Positions 23,670-37,500 are shown, counted from the first letter of the stretch. The stretch: 64,000 bases of DNA from Arthrobotrys musiformis (GCA_036971715.1 JAVHJL010000011.1:62001-126000); one strand, 5' to 3'. Made by a program: numbers and translations. The notes: generated from the letters alone by a model not told the origin.

Positions 23670-26600
23670 ATTAATATGTTGCGCATTCAATACATGTATA
23701 CATTAGTACTCGTCGGTTTGAGATACAGCTAGTATCCTAGCCCTCGGGCACGAAAGAAGGTAAAGTGGACCGTATATATATCGTATATTGACAATTGATA
23801 TTACAAACCACTACAATTCCGTCGGTGCTGGTGCATGGCGCTTGTCTACCATATGAGGAGGTCGAGGGTGCCTGAATTCTAACTGAACCGAAAGTAGCAT
23901 GGAATAGAAGATTTTGAGCATATTCGATCCGGATAACACGTTTAAAACGTGACCTTTAAACTTTCATTCACCGCATAATTTATGAAGACTAGCACGATTG
24001 AGGGAATATTTTGGCAACGTTCGTTGAACATGTATTGAGGGTCGCTAGCTTGGTCATATACACTGCAGTATCAGTGCAGTCTGGCGCCACGAGTGGGTGG
24101 CGCGATTAAGTGGCGCTGCAACACACGTCGATAGGTCTCATTTGATGATGCTCTCGCGCGCTTGCGCAGGCATCAGATGCACAAGACTCCGGCCTTGGTC
24201 TTCGGCCAGCTCTGGTTTACGAGACAAACCTTGATCCCGATATCAATATATATCTTGCTAAACTTAAATCTCATGAGAATCCTTATAACAACATAAACAT
24301 TTCTTCCGACAGTAGGCCCCAAAACCTTGGCCCTGGGCTTATTATCACTTAATACATTAATTAACGCACATCTGGTAATATGATAGCTTTCTGATCCTGA
24401 CATACGCACAGGGCTGGCGCAGAGCTAGCTATAGCTGCTATTGTTCACTATCTGCCTCGGGCCGAGGGTCCTATTAATTTTCGTTTCTTCTAGATTCGTA
24501 CACCTCTCAAAAATATGCTGACATTAGCAAGGGGTATGTTTTTTTAGTGTAGATCGGGGCGTCGGGTTTTATACAAGCCTGGATTTGAGGCCGCAATTCT
24601 TCTACGGCGCAGCGACGGGAGTTGCATGCAAAGCCTATATTATTGACCGAAATGGCAGCAGATGTAAACATAGTCAAAGTGCCCCCCTGGAACTTTGGAG
24701 TTCGCCAAACCCAGTGACAGCAAGCTGTGGGATTGGCGGTTATTAAATAGTGGTACTAATGAATATTTGGCCGGATTCTTTGCATCCTGTACACGTACTT
24801 GGATGAGTTGCTGGTTGTACCTTTTCTGCGGTATTTGCTTATCTCGTAAAATAGATGCTACTGTGTCTGGTATTTGCTCTTTGCAGCGCTGCGGCCCGAT
24901 CGTTAGCTGTATTGGTAGCCCGTTCTGGAGTTGTGGGCTCTGCCTATATTGAAGTTTCGAAGCTTTCCCTTCTTCTGTAGTTTGGGATTGTCAGTTGGGA
25001 CCGGTACCTGGGCGTTGTACAAGTTTTAACCACGATTTTTCTGTAAAGGCTGCAGGTGTATACGTCTCGACGAGAAAGGCGGGTCGGCCTCGGATATTGG
25101 GGTGTGTTTTGAAATTGATACCCGGCAGAATATTGTGGTGTCTGTGATATATCTTGCTTTAAGCTTTGTGTAGATCTCTTTTTTCGTGTTCTTGCGAGAT
25201 TGTGTCGCTAGGTCGAGAACCATCGAACCAAGCTCAGGGATTTGTGTACAATCTCGAGCTAACTGGAAGCTGGGGGATTAATTTCGAGAATCCAAGGAAA
25301 AACGCTAACTTATCTCGTAAACCAAATGCTACTATGGTGGCCCCCAACTGTCGATTTATAAATACCAGAAAATGAAGCCGAAAGAATTAAATTATATGAA
25401 AGGGAAGGAACAATTCTTGAACATAGAAGTGGGCGTCAAAGAGACCCAGAGAAATACAAAATTATTTCCAAAATGCGATTATAATGTATGATAGAGGGTG
25501 AAGCCAGAGTTCACAAGCAGCTCCATGGCTCCAAGTTGTTCCAAGCAAAAATCTGGATCTGGTCGAGAAAGCTTGGAAGCAACCAAACCAGGACAAGCCG
25601 GACCAACCGGGCCAAAATGCATGCACTAATGGTGTTTTAAATCTTGGGAACGACCTTTCTAGAACCTGGTTAACTCGTTCTAAAAAGAGCAACCCCCGCG
25701 CCAGTCTTACATATTCGAATCCACAAATGACCAGGGAAGAGGCGCGTACATACGTCCGTGCATCGATATGTCCTCATTTTTGATGAGGGATTACAATTGT
25801 GTGATCCCATGGGTAGAATTTGGGGTTTAAAACTGCCGGCCTATTACATATGTGAGGCTAGGCTAGTTGGTAAAACTATAATGCCCCGATTTCAGCCGCT
25901 GCCTCAATTGATCATTAGTCGAGGGTAGTTTCCAGATTCAAGTATCTAAGAAAATCCTAAGCCATAATAAGGCCGCCTTTGGCCAGAGGCTATGACCACC
26001 ATGTGATCATTTTGTCGGAACACGGCAATTCTTAAAACTGCATGCCCTAGCACTGATTGAATCATACCCTTCGAATGTGAGATGCTCCCCGCCATCAAAC
26101 TCCGATATAACCGGGTTAGATTTGGTTTTTAAAACGAAAATATTTCCGGGTTATGCATACTTCAAGAAATCTAAACCAGGGGACGGGCATCGATTTTAGC
26201 CTGGCCTTAATAGCCAGTCGTCAGTGACTACTAGAGTTAGCTGAATATTCTGCAGCTGTACGTATAGACAAATAGACCGATAATAGAACAAAGCCTTTGA
26301 TTAATAGGGTTGTAGTTTCATTTACAGCACGTAATGATATGAGTGCTTATTGGGTGTAGAAACCTCGTCGAGGTGGCCCGTGATCCTAGATCGGTGAGGC
26401 CTGTATTCTGCGAGGGCTAATCTACCCGGAACATAAGATTATCCGGAGCTACGTACAGTTGGGGCTTGGCAAACGAGGGTAGAAAAAGTAGTGGAGAGCT
26501 AAGGAGGGACAAGACAACGACGAGAGGAACTGACTATCTTGGGTATTAATGATGGGTGCTCGTGTTGGGAAGAATATGGTAGATCAGGATAGATTTAGAA

Positions 26601-28354
26601 AGGCCCGAAACGATCCCAATATGATGCGCACAGAGGTATTCTCACTATTAGTTGATGGCTAATTAATTTCTCTATGAAAACGATAGCAATTAATATGAAA
26701 CGAAGAAAAGTTGCAACATTGCCCTCTTTAGACGGCCGAGTTTTCTTGCTCTATCGATAGGGCCTTCGATGCTACTGTAGCTATCGATACCTAGGTACTT
26801 ATTGATATTGGTGTCGATAAAATCGACTTCTTTCCCCCTTTTCTTCCATGGTGTGAACTTCACGTCATAAGTGGGGTACGTGCATTCGTTTCCCTCGATT
26901 AGCAAGCACGGTTAATAAACTTTCGGAGTATTTTCAGTGCTATTCCGGCAAATACGACGGTGAAAAACACGAAAAGCCCCCTCTGTATTCATAAATATAA
27001 ATCTAAAAACGCATCAAGCTGGGGAATCGAGTCTTCATTTAGGCCATGGGATAAAGCATCTGCCCAGATCTTGTCCCGGATGGTGGGTTCTCAAGGCGTC
27101 TTCCGAAGTGATCCTTGATATAAACCATTCGAGAATATTTTAGGGCCTGTCAAATTTAGACCAGAGACCGGGGCTAGCTGAAAAAGAAAACTAAGGCAGA
27201 TCAGTTCACTGTCATGTCGGAGTCTAGGAATGGCGTCCCGCCCAAACCATCGGAGGCAGGAATTTGTGTTGGGGTCGTGGCAAAACAGCGTGAAGTTTCG
27301 TATGTTTGTACCCAAGACTGCACTGTTGCGCTGGAGGTACGACTAGTCACTTTTGGACGTAGGCGGTTACTCGGAACGGTCAGATCGGGGATTCGACATG
27401 TAAACCCTGGTGATCGTTTTCTGGAAGGCTGGGGTGGTGGGTCCCTTGAAGTCAGTTTTTCCGGCTGAATTGCTTCGAACTAGAAGGCTTCTAGCTTGGC
27501 CGGTTCTGGAGTCACAAGGTCTTGGGCTCGACTGATTCTGGGCGTAGGCTGTCGAGCAGCGCATTCCATCTGAAGGCGAAAGGCGCACAACAAACGCGGT
27601 CCCCTCAATTGCGATACTTTTTGAAGGGCTGCAGAGGCAGAAGCTTGCCAGGTACCCAGTAGCTTGGGGTTGAACTTGGCTTTTGGTGGTGCCCTGTTTA
27701 TGGCAGGGGTCGCTTGTTCTGAGAATATCCGGGGTATGTTACAGAGTGCTAATTCCCCAATGATGCAAGCCGACATCAATGTTCTTGGTGTATGGAAAGC
27801 CGGCCCGCGCACAGGGCACCTGATCAGAATCGCCAACGTCAACCCAATATCTGAGTTTCATGAGTAGCTGGTTGTGAGAACGGTGGGAGCAGATTTTTCT
27901 TTTTTGGAGTAAACCTACGCCCATTGTAGGAGATCGATCCCTGCCCTCGCAATGTTCCGAAGTTTTTGCATTGGTCTGCAGTGATCCCACAGGGCGATTG
28001 TGCAGTCCTTCATCTGATCAATTGGAGTTCCAACATGGCGCAGGCGAGCCAGGCTCTGGCTTCTCCACCTCCAATATCCGACCCACCGACGGATCTCAGT
28101 AAATGTCTTCCCGCAAGAGACTGTGGGCCATGGAGGAGAGAAAGCCCGTCCTGGCCTTGTTACGCCCAAACTAGCGCATTCTCGACGAGTAGTGAATATG
28201 GGGCTAGGACGGCGCCCCCCTCGATCTCGTCGATATATAAGGATCCGTTTCCTCCCACTTCGTCCTGACTTTCCTCCCCCAAGCCTGGACTTCACAACAA
28301 TCTGACATTCCTTGATTCGGAACACATCGATATCTACGCCTGGTCGTATTCGCA
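23670..28354. other. Gene-poor region and cellobiohydrolase promoter
   Basis: About 4.7 kb with no convincing coding sequence; open frames are short and lack domains or splice partners. The right end is the cellobiohydrolase promoter, with a TATATAA at 28234-28240. I saw no terminal repeats or transposase-like frame. Confidence 0.5.
28234..28240 (+). promoter_or_regulatory. TATA box of cellobiohydrolase gene
   Basis: TATATAA lies 115 bp upstream of the ATG at 28355, a usual spacing for strongly regulated fungal cellulase promoters. Confidence 0.6.
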
Positions 28355-29917
28355 ATGAAGTACTCATTCGCCCTTAGCGCTCTTGCGCTCATCTGCGGTG
28401 CATCCGCCCAACAGACCCTTTGGGGACAGTGCGGTGGTATTGGCTGGACTGGCGCTACCAACTGCGTCGCTGGAGCCGCATGTTCCACCTTGAACCCATA
28501 CTACGCTCAGTGCTTGTCCGCTGTTGGCCAGACCACCACCACCAGCACCACTACCACCACCACTCGCACCACCACTCCAGCTACCACCTCAGCTACCACC
28601 ACTCCAGCGACCACCACCCGCACTACCACTCCAGCGACCACCACCCGCACCACCACCCCAGCTACCACTAGCAGCACTACCCGTACCACCACCCCAGCTA
28701 CCACGGGTACCACCACTCGCACCACCACCGGTGGCAGCGGCGGTTCGACCACGGTCACCATCAGCGGAAACCCCTTCTCTGGACGTACTCAGCATTACAA
28801 TGCTTACTACTCCTCCGAGATCTACAACCTTGCCGTTCCATCGTTGGTCTCCGCTGGCAAGGCCTCTTTGACAGCTGCCGCCAAGGCCGTTGCCACCGTC
28901 CCAACCTTCGTTTGGTTTGATACCATCGATAAGCTCTCGCAGCTTCCTGGCCATCTCAATGACATTCGTGCCAAGCGTGCCACTGGTGCTGATACCATCG
29001 GTATCTTCGTCGTCTACGATCTCCCAGACCGTGACTGTGCTGCCCTTGCCTCCAACGGTGAGCTTTCCATCGCCAACAACGGTGTCAACATCTACAAGAC
29101 CCAGTACATCGACCCCATGGTTGCTATTTTCAAGCAGTACCCAGATGTCCCAATCGCCTTGGTCATCGAGCCCGACAGTGTCGCCAACATGATCACCAAC
29201 ATGGGTGTCGCTAAGTGCTCCAACGCTAAGACTTCCTATGAAGAATGTATCAACTACGCCGTCACCAAGTTGAACTTGCCAAACATTGCCATGTACCTCG
29301 ATGCCGGCCACGCTGGTTGGCTCGGATGGCCAGACAACCTCACCAAGTCTGGCCCGTACTATGCCGGCATCTACAAGAACGCCGGTTCCCCAGCTTCCTT
29401 CCGTGGTCTTGCCACCAACGTTGCTAACTACAACGCCTGGTCCATCTCCACCTGCCCATCATACACCCAAGGTCTCGCCAACTGCGACGAGAAGCGATAC
29501 ATCAACGCCTTCTATCCTCTCCTCCAAAGCAACGGTTGGGATGCTCGCTTCATCGTTGACCAGGGTCGTTCCGGCAAGCAGCCAACTGGCCAGCAACAAT
29601 GGGGTGATTGGTGCAATGCCATCGGAACTGGTTTCGGTCTTCGCCCAAGCTCCAACACTGGTGATTCTCTCGTTGATGCCTTCGTCTGGATCAAGCCAGG
29701 TGGTGAGTGCGATGGTACTTCCGATACCTCTGCTGTTAGATACGACTCCCACTGCGGTTCTGCCTCTTCCCTCAAGCGTAAGTTTTACAATCCGCCCTGA
29801 GCTTAGGTTGGGTATCAACTAACATCCCTTTTCTAAACAGCCGCCCCTGAAGCCGGTACCTGGTTCCAGGCCTACTTCGAGCAGTTGCTCGTCAACGCCA
29901 ACCCCTCCTTCCCGTAA
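28355..29917 (+). CDS. Cellobiohydrolase II, GH6 with N-terminal CBM1
   Basis: Secreted exo-cellulase releasing cellobiose from non-reducing cellulose ends. Exons 28355-29777 and 29841-29917 encode 499 residues. The order is: signal peptide ~1-18, fungal cellulose-binding module CBM1 at ~20-54 (WGQCGGIGW start, four Cys), a Thr/Pro/Arg linker ~58-132 with TTTPATT units, then the GH6 catalytic domain to the end. Both GH6 signatures are present: VYDLPDRDCAALASNG (Asp227 being the probable proton donor, by alignment to Trichoderma Asp221) and ALVIEPDSVAN. Asp189 in WFDTIDK matches the second conserved Asp. The short last exon restores the usual C-terminus (FEQLLVNANPSFP); without it the frame ends in the intron. 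Codon use is strongly C-ending, as in highly expressed genes. Confidence 0.97.
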
Positions 29918-31024
29918 ATTCTTAAATCGAATAACAGGGAGTCTGTTGATGGAGACCCTGGTGATCTCTTCTAGCATCTTGATATATCATCTATCCTTGG
30001 ATGATATCTCTCGACAATCTCGAAGAAGGACCCATTTGTGAATAGCCCTTTCCATTTCTTTGTTCATAATTAGCATTGCTCGCTTTTGGGTCAAAAATAT
30101 CTTGCGACCGGAGGAGCCTTTTGTATATCACATTTTGTTTCGACCTGTACATATAAATAGATCAATTTGTGTCCTGAAAACCAAACGGAATCCCTTTTCT
30201 CCCTTTGACAACGTGCTATGAGCTTAAGAGTTTGGAATTGACCTTCTGATTGAGGGACTGCAAGTTCGGTTTTGATATCATAGCTAATCCCAATTTGTGT
30301 TGGTTCACTGGTAGCCCCGCCCCATTGCATTGCATTGCATGTTTCCCGCTCTCAATTATACGCTCTGGGGCATCGTAGAGCGCGAGAGATCTAGTTCGGT
30401 CTTCTAGGTATTTGGCGTGTTATAGGCTTGGAAGATGTCGCCGATGCCAAAGGGCCGGTTGCATGGGGTAGCTGTACGATCAATGAGGGCGGAGGCTCAA
30501 TGGTGTCTTTGATTCCTTGGAGGGATAAACATAAGACGCGATTTGTTTGTTGACCATAGGGATTGATACTCAACACATATCGGAGTTGACAGATGTTGCA
30601 TTTTGGCAACGTAACCACAAAAAGTGTTGCTCTGAGTTCGGGTCGATTGTTGGAATGTGAAGCGTTCTTGAACGCAAGTCCTAGGGTTGATACGAGGCCG
30701 ATATAAATTCTAGTAGCTATGCTTGTTTTTTTCTTCACGAAAACACAATGCGTTTGAATGTTATTATATCAATAACTTTTTGGTATGTACAAATGAGCTC
30801 GCGCCACAAGGAAAAAGACCTTATATACAGGGTTATCAGAAAAAAAAGAAAATTATAGACAGTCGAAGGCCGCTTCAGCCACCCTCAACTTTGAAGACTA
30901 TTTACTGCAGGCATATCCTTCTCAGCTATGGAAATGGGATTCAGCGGGATGTTAGGGGCTTAGTGGTCTCGTTAGGGCTTAGCTACTATACTAGCTGCCC
31001 GAAGTAGCTCGAGAAGGTGCACAT
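29918..31024. other. Intergenic between two secreted-protein genes
   Basis: These are the 3' flanks of both neighbours, which converge. A minus-strand open frame at 30391-30738 starts with GTG, has no protein family likeness and is not called. Nothing else is seen. Confidence 0.5.
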
Positions 31025-31441
31025 TTAGTGCTGGAAGCCAGAGAGCTTGTACTCGCAGAGAACCTTGCGGCCAGTGGCGCACTTATGGGAGGAAAGGTTG
31101 CGGCAAGATTCAACGATCTTGTAGGAGGTGCTGGACTGGCAAGCCCCGGCACGGTCGGCGTACAAGACGGTGTCCCAGCCAGCTGGGCACTTGCCATTGC
31201 ACAATGGGGCGGTTCCGAACCACTCCTGGAGGACGCGCTCTGTGTGGAAATAGCATTGTTAGCTCCCTGTGTCTAATTTAGAGGGTCATATCCATTGCTT
31301 CGGGAGGGTAAACATACTAGGACCGAATGGTGGTGGACGAGTGGGTGGGTTGCCGTAGGGTGGTGGTGGGTTTGGGGTAGCAGCACCCATAACGGCTGGG
31401 ACAGCCATGATGACAGCGGCGAGAACAGCGGTGATTTGCAT
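31025..31441 (-). CDS. Six-cysteine small secreted protein
   Basis: Two exons, 31441-31318 and 31239-31025, encode 112 residues. Residues 1-20 are a clear signal peptide (MQITAVLAAVIMAVPAVMGA). A Pro-rich segment (~23-41) follows, then a compact domain with six cysteines at 55, 59, 75, 87, 95 and 103 (spacing C-x3-C-x15-C-x11-C-x7-C-x7-C). The domain opens with WFGTAPLCNGKCPAGW and closes with GRKVLC. From memory, a GTAPxC ... GxKVLC pattern recurs in small secreted proteins of fungi and other organisms without an assigned function. A TATAAAAG lies about 150 bp upstream. The intron has a normal GTATGT donor. Effector-like or antimicrobial roles are possible but unproven. Confidence 0.8.
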
Positions 31442-33600
31442 TTTGAAGGATTTGGTTTTGAGAGAGTTAAACTCTTAACGAAGTAGGTATAATGTATTAA
31501 ATTGTAGTGAAAAGTAAGCGAATGGCTGTGGAATGCTGAAGATGCTTGTGAGGATGAGAGAGAATATCGTCGAAACGGCGGGTAAAACGGGAGCTTTTAT
31601 AGACAGAATCGACCGTATAGCTACCAGACTTGCCGTATTCTGAATCGCCTCTGTAGGTCGATGCCGACAGATCGTCGGAGCCACCCCGCTGGACCATACT
31701 GTCATAGATTGTCTTGCTAATGATCCTTTTCAGGATGTGGAAGCTTTCCTGAAGTCTCCTACGGAGGCTAGGGATGAACTTGCCGTAGCTATCGCGCTTC
31801 TAGAAAGTGATAACCGACCCCGGGCCTTATCGTAACCCTCCCTTTGAAATTGGTGGTAGCGGCAGAGTAACCCACGGCTCGTAATGTATCAAAAGGAGGA
31901 GCTAAGTTGAAAAAAGTCACCGTTCGGTTCGAACGTCGTGGAAGCTCGTTGATCCAGAATAGGCTATCCCGGTCTGTCAATGCCAGGAACCTTGTTCCCG
32001 CTAGCCATTTTAAACCGGGTGAAGCCTTCTGCTTGGCTGGTTGTGACCGGGGTCTGGAAGCTAACTCACAAATTTGTTCCTTAGCGAACCCCTCATGTTG
32101 GAATTTGCCTATAAACCAACACAGCTTTACAGCCTATGCATGAAATGCAGAGCGAAAAGGGTATCTCCAATTCCAGCTGCTTGCATAAAATCGACTCAAT
32201 ACAGATTAGATGAGGACAAAATCCAGAAGAGCGGTTCTGCAACTGGGGTCACGATCTTAAGATCTTCTTTATCTGATTTCTTAGCTGTTAATTTGGTCAC
32301 AACAGGTTTGGGCGACCTTCATGTGCTGGTAAATTTTAAAGGCTTTAATCGCATGTATTGCTGCTTAGAGGGTTGCCTTTGACCCTACAACGTTTGAACC
32401 TATGTAACCTGCTTCCTTTTCGAGATGTATCGTTATAAGAAGCTGCTCGATATATGTAAGACACGGGAGATAAAGATATGATTAGATGCCTTGGTATAGC
32501 TTGGAGAAAACTATAATTGGAGAAAGACGTTTATGATATCAACGCTTCCGCCTCCAAACTATCCCCGATCTAGCCATAAAGCTCTTGTAGCTAACATTGG
32601 CAGCTAAAGCATCCTAGAAAACCCCACACTCTACCCTGCTTCTAATGAGAGACAAGAAACAGCTTTTGTTTCGGTTCCCAAATATCCCCTCAACAAGTGC
32701 GTTCTCCCATGCAACGCACCGCTTCGGGATGCTACACCGGCCCCGATTGGGAGGTAAGTAAACGTTGCGAAAACTCTGCTCTAAGGCAGATACAACTGTA
32801 GCACAAATGCCGCTGGTACCGGTGGCGGTGGCGATATCGGTATCTTCGTCCGTTAGTGTTGTATATCTTGTATTTGGCTTAGGGCGGTTACGACCGTGGC
32901 CAGAACGGCGGAGGGCCCCGCCCTCTCAAATGGTAACAGAGGGTATTCGAAAACTCTTTTGATACAGACATGTTTTACTATTTTTGCATCCTTCTAGTCT
33001 GATAGATCTATAGACCGCTCCCAACACCCAGTGCATTGGCACTTGGCTAGGATCCATCCTGGCGTAACTGAATTCAATTGGGCATGAGGTAATATTTTTG
33101 GGTTTGAATTAGCAATTGCTCAGGCAGCCAAGGTACGTATATGGCAGAAGAGGGTACCCAAGTAGTATTCACATGCATGTGTAATACTCACATATCCTCA
33201 TGTGATCATGTGTACCGTAAATTCAAAGGATATCGGATACGGGTGCCATAGACTAGGCGGAGCACCTCGGGGTGTAACGAACTTTTCGGAAATTAATATC
33301 CGATCCAAAACAGTACCAGTGTACCCGTTGCCGAATAAGCACCTAAGTTATAAGAGTGCTTGGGCGCGAATGTCATATTTTATCAAGTTATCAGATTGAT
33401 CGCGATGCATTTCAACGCTGATCTAGATCTGGAAAATTGTCGGCAGATGTCTGATAAAATGTGGTATATACATTCAGCTGCAACATGACGTATAGAATAT
33501 CTAAGAACGAGGCCGACTAAGATATTATCTATCGGGCGAACTAGCTTTACCCCGAAACGAACAAGCTAGAAATATAAAGACTGCGTGCCCGAGCACCGAA
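31442..33600. other. Intergenic region with SSP promoter
   Basis: The left end is the promoter of the six-cysteine protein gene. The rest has only short frames. A fragment near 32701-32845 reads as a Cys/Gly-rich peptide interrupted by a 36-nt intron-like gap, but the frame does not join. Confidence 0.45.
31594..31601 (-). promoter_or_regulatory. TATA box of small secreted protein gene
   Basis: TATAAAAG on the minus strand, about 150 bp upstream of the ATG at 31441. Confidence 0.55.
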
Positions 33601-34557
33601 TCAATCATCTTTTTCAAACCTGTTCTTAAATTCGATGACCAACCCGGATTTATCCAGCTTGAGCTCCTGGAGATTCTTGATAAAGGCCTGTATGACGATT
33701 TCAAGGTCCTCGACAATTTTTGGCAAGGTCTCGTATGTGGATGCTGGAAAATTATTTTCGATAGATATTGATATTATATCTTCAATTTGTTCATTTGCGG
33801 GAATCTTCAAATTTTCGAGACCATAAATCATTGCCCCTAATATTTGCACCCTATTCATTGCATCTTTGGACTTCATAGTCCACAATCCTGCCTCTTCGTC
33901 GTATATGCCATTGAACACCCATTGGAATGCTTTGGTGTCCCCATCCTGAATGTTAGCGGCACAGCACTCTGTGAACCTTTGCCACAGCCCGCCGATTAGT
34001 ACCCATATATTCATTGCTGTATAGTCATCGTTGATATCGAACGACCAGATGTATGGGTCAGTGGCTACACTAGGCTCTAGGTAGTTGAGAACAGCAGAAC
34101 GTAGTTGCATAAACTTTAATGCAATCTGGACGGCGGGCGGGCCGATGGCACTTTCCTGCTCATCCAATCCCTGACCGGCAAAAAAGTCTTTCATTGCAGC
34201 GTCCACGGCGTTGGTAGCATCGAAAACATGGCCTCTAACCGTGTTCTGGCCGCTCCAACCGGGCTCATTTCCAGTCAGAGGGTATGTGACGGTGGACAGC
34301 TTAACGAGGCCATCGGCGGCCTTCCTAAAGGGTCTGAGATATGTATGGTTGTTTCGGGATACTTCTTCTGCGAATTCAGTCGGTGTGATTTGTGTAGCTT
34401 CTACTCCTCTAGCGCAAAATTAGCCAGCCGAAATGATTTGACGATTGGGTTGTCCGTTCGATCACTGAGTATGGTTTGGGGAGTCTTACAAAGCAGTCAG
34501 GAGGAACAGGGAGCATATTAAGCTTAAGATAAATTTTCTTAGAAACCAAGCAGCCAT
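33601..34557 (-). CDS. Secreted 291-residue orphan protein
   Basis: Two exons, 34557-34490 and 34408-33601, give 291 residues. Exon 1 (22 codons plus two bases) is almost exactly the signal peptide: a basic start followed by a Leu-rich core (FILSLICSLFLLTA). The junction codon completes Leu-Gly-Val-Glu-Ala, a plausible cleavage region. The mature part is mostly helical, with few cysteines (a CC pair in FTECCAANI), and ends in a charged tail (FKNRFEKDD). No domain is recognised. The downstream frame alone lacks an ATG near its start, which is why the spliced upstream exon is needed. Secretion is a good inference; function is unknown. Confidence 0.72.
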
Positions 34558-37500
34558 TTCACGACAAAGTTGTATTCTGGGGGCTCCTTAATCAAATTAA
34601 ACTTCTCTCCATGTATATAGCTACGTGTATGTGTAGCTGCACGTATAGTGTATTTCGTTGGAAATGTGGGAATGCACTGAACTTCAAAATTTAGCTTGAA
34701 TGTAAGGCTAGGGACGAGACTAGTTTGAATCGATTCGTTGGTGGCTTTGGAACCTACATGCTAAATGCTACAATGCATGCAACCACCATTCAAGAAATCT
34801 AGCTTCGTTGCTACAGGGAGCCTCAAAGCCGGGAGGTTCTGATTAATCAGCGCACGGGTTTTACGTTTAACGCTTCTGCAACAGGCCATATGGCGGCCAC
34901 GCGTTTCTTTGAGAGCTTTCGAGGTAGTAGTCCCGATCGCGACCTGAGCCATGTCGCCAAATTTAATGATACGTTGAATAAAATATATTGAATAACCAAT
35001 TCACATATCGCAACCAATGCACGATATCTTATAGGCTATAAAATGAACCACACTAACAATTTATAATTTTCCTAAACCTGACATGACGCGCATAGACCAG
35101 CGACATGCGAGCATCATGTGCGTATCTAGTCTGCGTCGGGAAATCCGAACCAATGGATGCGCATATGCACTGTAGGTTTAAACATATCTGCACATGCAGT
35201 ATATTTGTTTCATTTTGCCGGGTCCAGTACTTTTCATGCAATCCGGGTACCTGTACCTATCTATGTAGCAGTTGTTATAGGCACCTCGCCGGTGATGGAT
35301 CCCAAGAGCCATCGGAGAAGCTCTCCCCGAGCTGCATGCGAGGCCGTTTAGTCTGTCAGATAAAAAGTCACCACAATGAAACCGCTAACTAGAGGCTTGG
35401 TCAATTTTATAAAAATAAATCGGCGTCGGTCGCAAAATCAATATTATCTAAGGACAGCTATTAAGTTGCGAGCCTTTAACAACTGCTAGCCTGTGCTCCT
35501 GCTGACGTGACCGTCACATTAGGTTTTACACTGTACGCAGATCCATGAATCCTTATGGGGCCTCTTCAATTCATGTCATAATTTCTGTTATATGAACCCA
35601 GGCTCGGCTTGTCTCGTCGCCAGACTCCTCAAATTGCGGCAGGTTTAATTAAACCTACAAATATTGGGTTGGAATTAGTTGATTAGGAATTTCCCTAACG
35701 AATATTGAGACTGCAGAGTCAGCTTAGCTGAAGTACGAGGACATTATCGCGTTACCATTACGATCGAAGTACCATTACATTGCCGTTATAGATCTATAGA
35801 ATAACAAGGTGTATAGACTACTCCCGGCTATGTACCTCAATCGATTACATGGCGGCGCCCACTAAGAACAATCGAAATGTGGGGAGTATACACAGGAAAG
35901 TAACTGCTCCCCTGAAAAATAAATTATAGAATGTTCTTCGAGTCTTCCATAGTAGTTTGCAGTTGTAATTAACATTTGGGTGTGAGATCATACGCCATCA
36001 AACCTTCAAACACGAAGAATTAAACAAGCTGGATATAAAAATTGGAGGAATTAGGTATATATAATAAAAATATTTTGCATTATGATAGGACGATAATTTA
36101 TGGACGTATTTCCCCGAAGCCTTAATTGAGTACTACCTAGATTATAACTACTCTGTAGATATTGAGCTCAGTGCTAGCTGTCGGTCTTGGTAAAAATCAT
36201 ATTCTGTTGCCGCATCCCGATCGACCGATATACAGATCGATTTTAGAAACTTCACTGTATACATGTATGTAACTGCGTTTTCAATTCTTACATTGACTTG
36301 TATGTATACATACTTTTAACTAAGGGGCCAGCTGGCCAGACGTATGGGCTTATATATCGCCTGGCTGCCGAGAATGTGGGCACCTATCGGGGACTGGCGA
36401 ACCACGTTTTTTTTTTTTTTTTTCCGACTTTCACCCAACTAATACGAACTTGGAAAACTAGACCCTTTTTCCTCAGAGAAACTTTGTGGTTCGACCTACC
36501 TATGCTGAGGCGTCAGCTAAGGGGTGTGGTAAGTACTCCATAAGATAAAGCATAATCGACATTATGGTTCTATCAGTACCTAGGGCTTAGAATAACGCTT
36601 CAGGTCCGAAATTTCGGCCCAGGCCTGTGCTGACACGGAAAAGAGTGGGGGCCGGTATCGATATATCTGCATCGCCCACTTTACCGGCTCCAAGGATCCT
36701 GCAGGTCACAATGATGGTGCATGAGCGCCCGGGCCCAGCAGCCAACAGGTGACTCCTTGGTTGTTTTGTTTTAATTTGTCACTATCTTGCCGCATCGCGT
36801 GCATCGCTACGTCAGTATTGTAATTCCAAGTGTCATTTTCTTATGACGCTTTTCACTTTGTCTTTTTCTTGAGGAGGCTTGCAACGTTGCTAGAACCCTA
36901 GAATTTCTTTTGTTGCAGAGTCAGGATATTTTAGAAGATATCGGTGAAGCATCGGGTATATTATCTCGCTAATTGACGTTCCATCGAGGGAAATAGGATG
37001 CGCGGTTTGAATCCGGTGCGTTACTATCAGGGTTAAAAAGGTTCTGATGAGATAATGAAACGGCTGGTCAACAAGACATGCAGCAATGTTCAAGAAACGA
37101 TGCTCGGTATAGACCGATAATGCGCATTGTTTCCTCGTCAAAATGACACTCCTATTGGATAGGAACTCGCTACAGATGCTTCTGTCCAAGACTAGGTCTT
37201 CAAGGCGCTAACCTAATGTAGGGATCCGGCCTAACGGTAGCTATATGTCATCAATGCATATGCATAGCTGTATACATATGCTTGTATGTATAGTTGAATT
37301 TTTGCGCATGCCACATCATTATTAATGTTAATTAGGGGTATATAACGTATTTCATCGGACCTCATACAATTGTTCAATATGCTATTGTATTTCATTTCCA
37401 AGTGGTTGAGTGTTCGTATGATCATGGAGGCCGTCGCATTGGAAAGCCGTGTCTAGATATATGAATCAACTAAGATAATGGGGCATTTGTAGAGACGCCC

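Noticed and set aside
28589..29311. 240-codon open frame antisense to the cellobiohydrolase
   Set aside because: It mirrors the strong C-ending codon bias and low-complexity linker of the GH6 gene; no domain of its own.
32701..32845. Possible tiny Cys/Gly-rich two-exon gene
   Set aside because: The 36-nt gap is short for an intron here and the joined reading frame meets an immediate stop.
36890..37189. Minus-strand 99-codon frame preceded by a possible acceptor
   Set aside because: No start exon, signal or domain could be found upstream; may be a gene remnant but unsupported.
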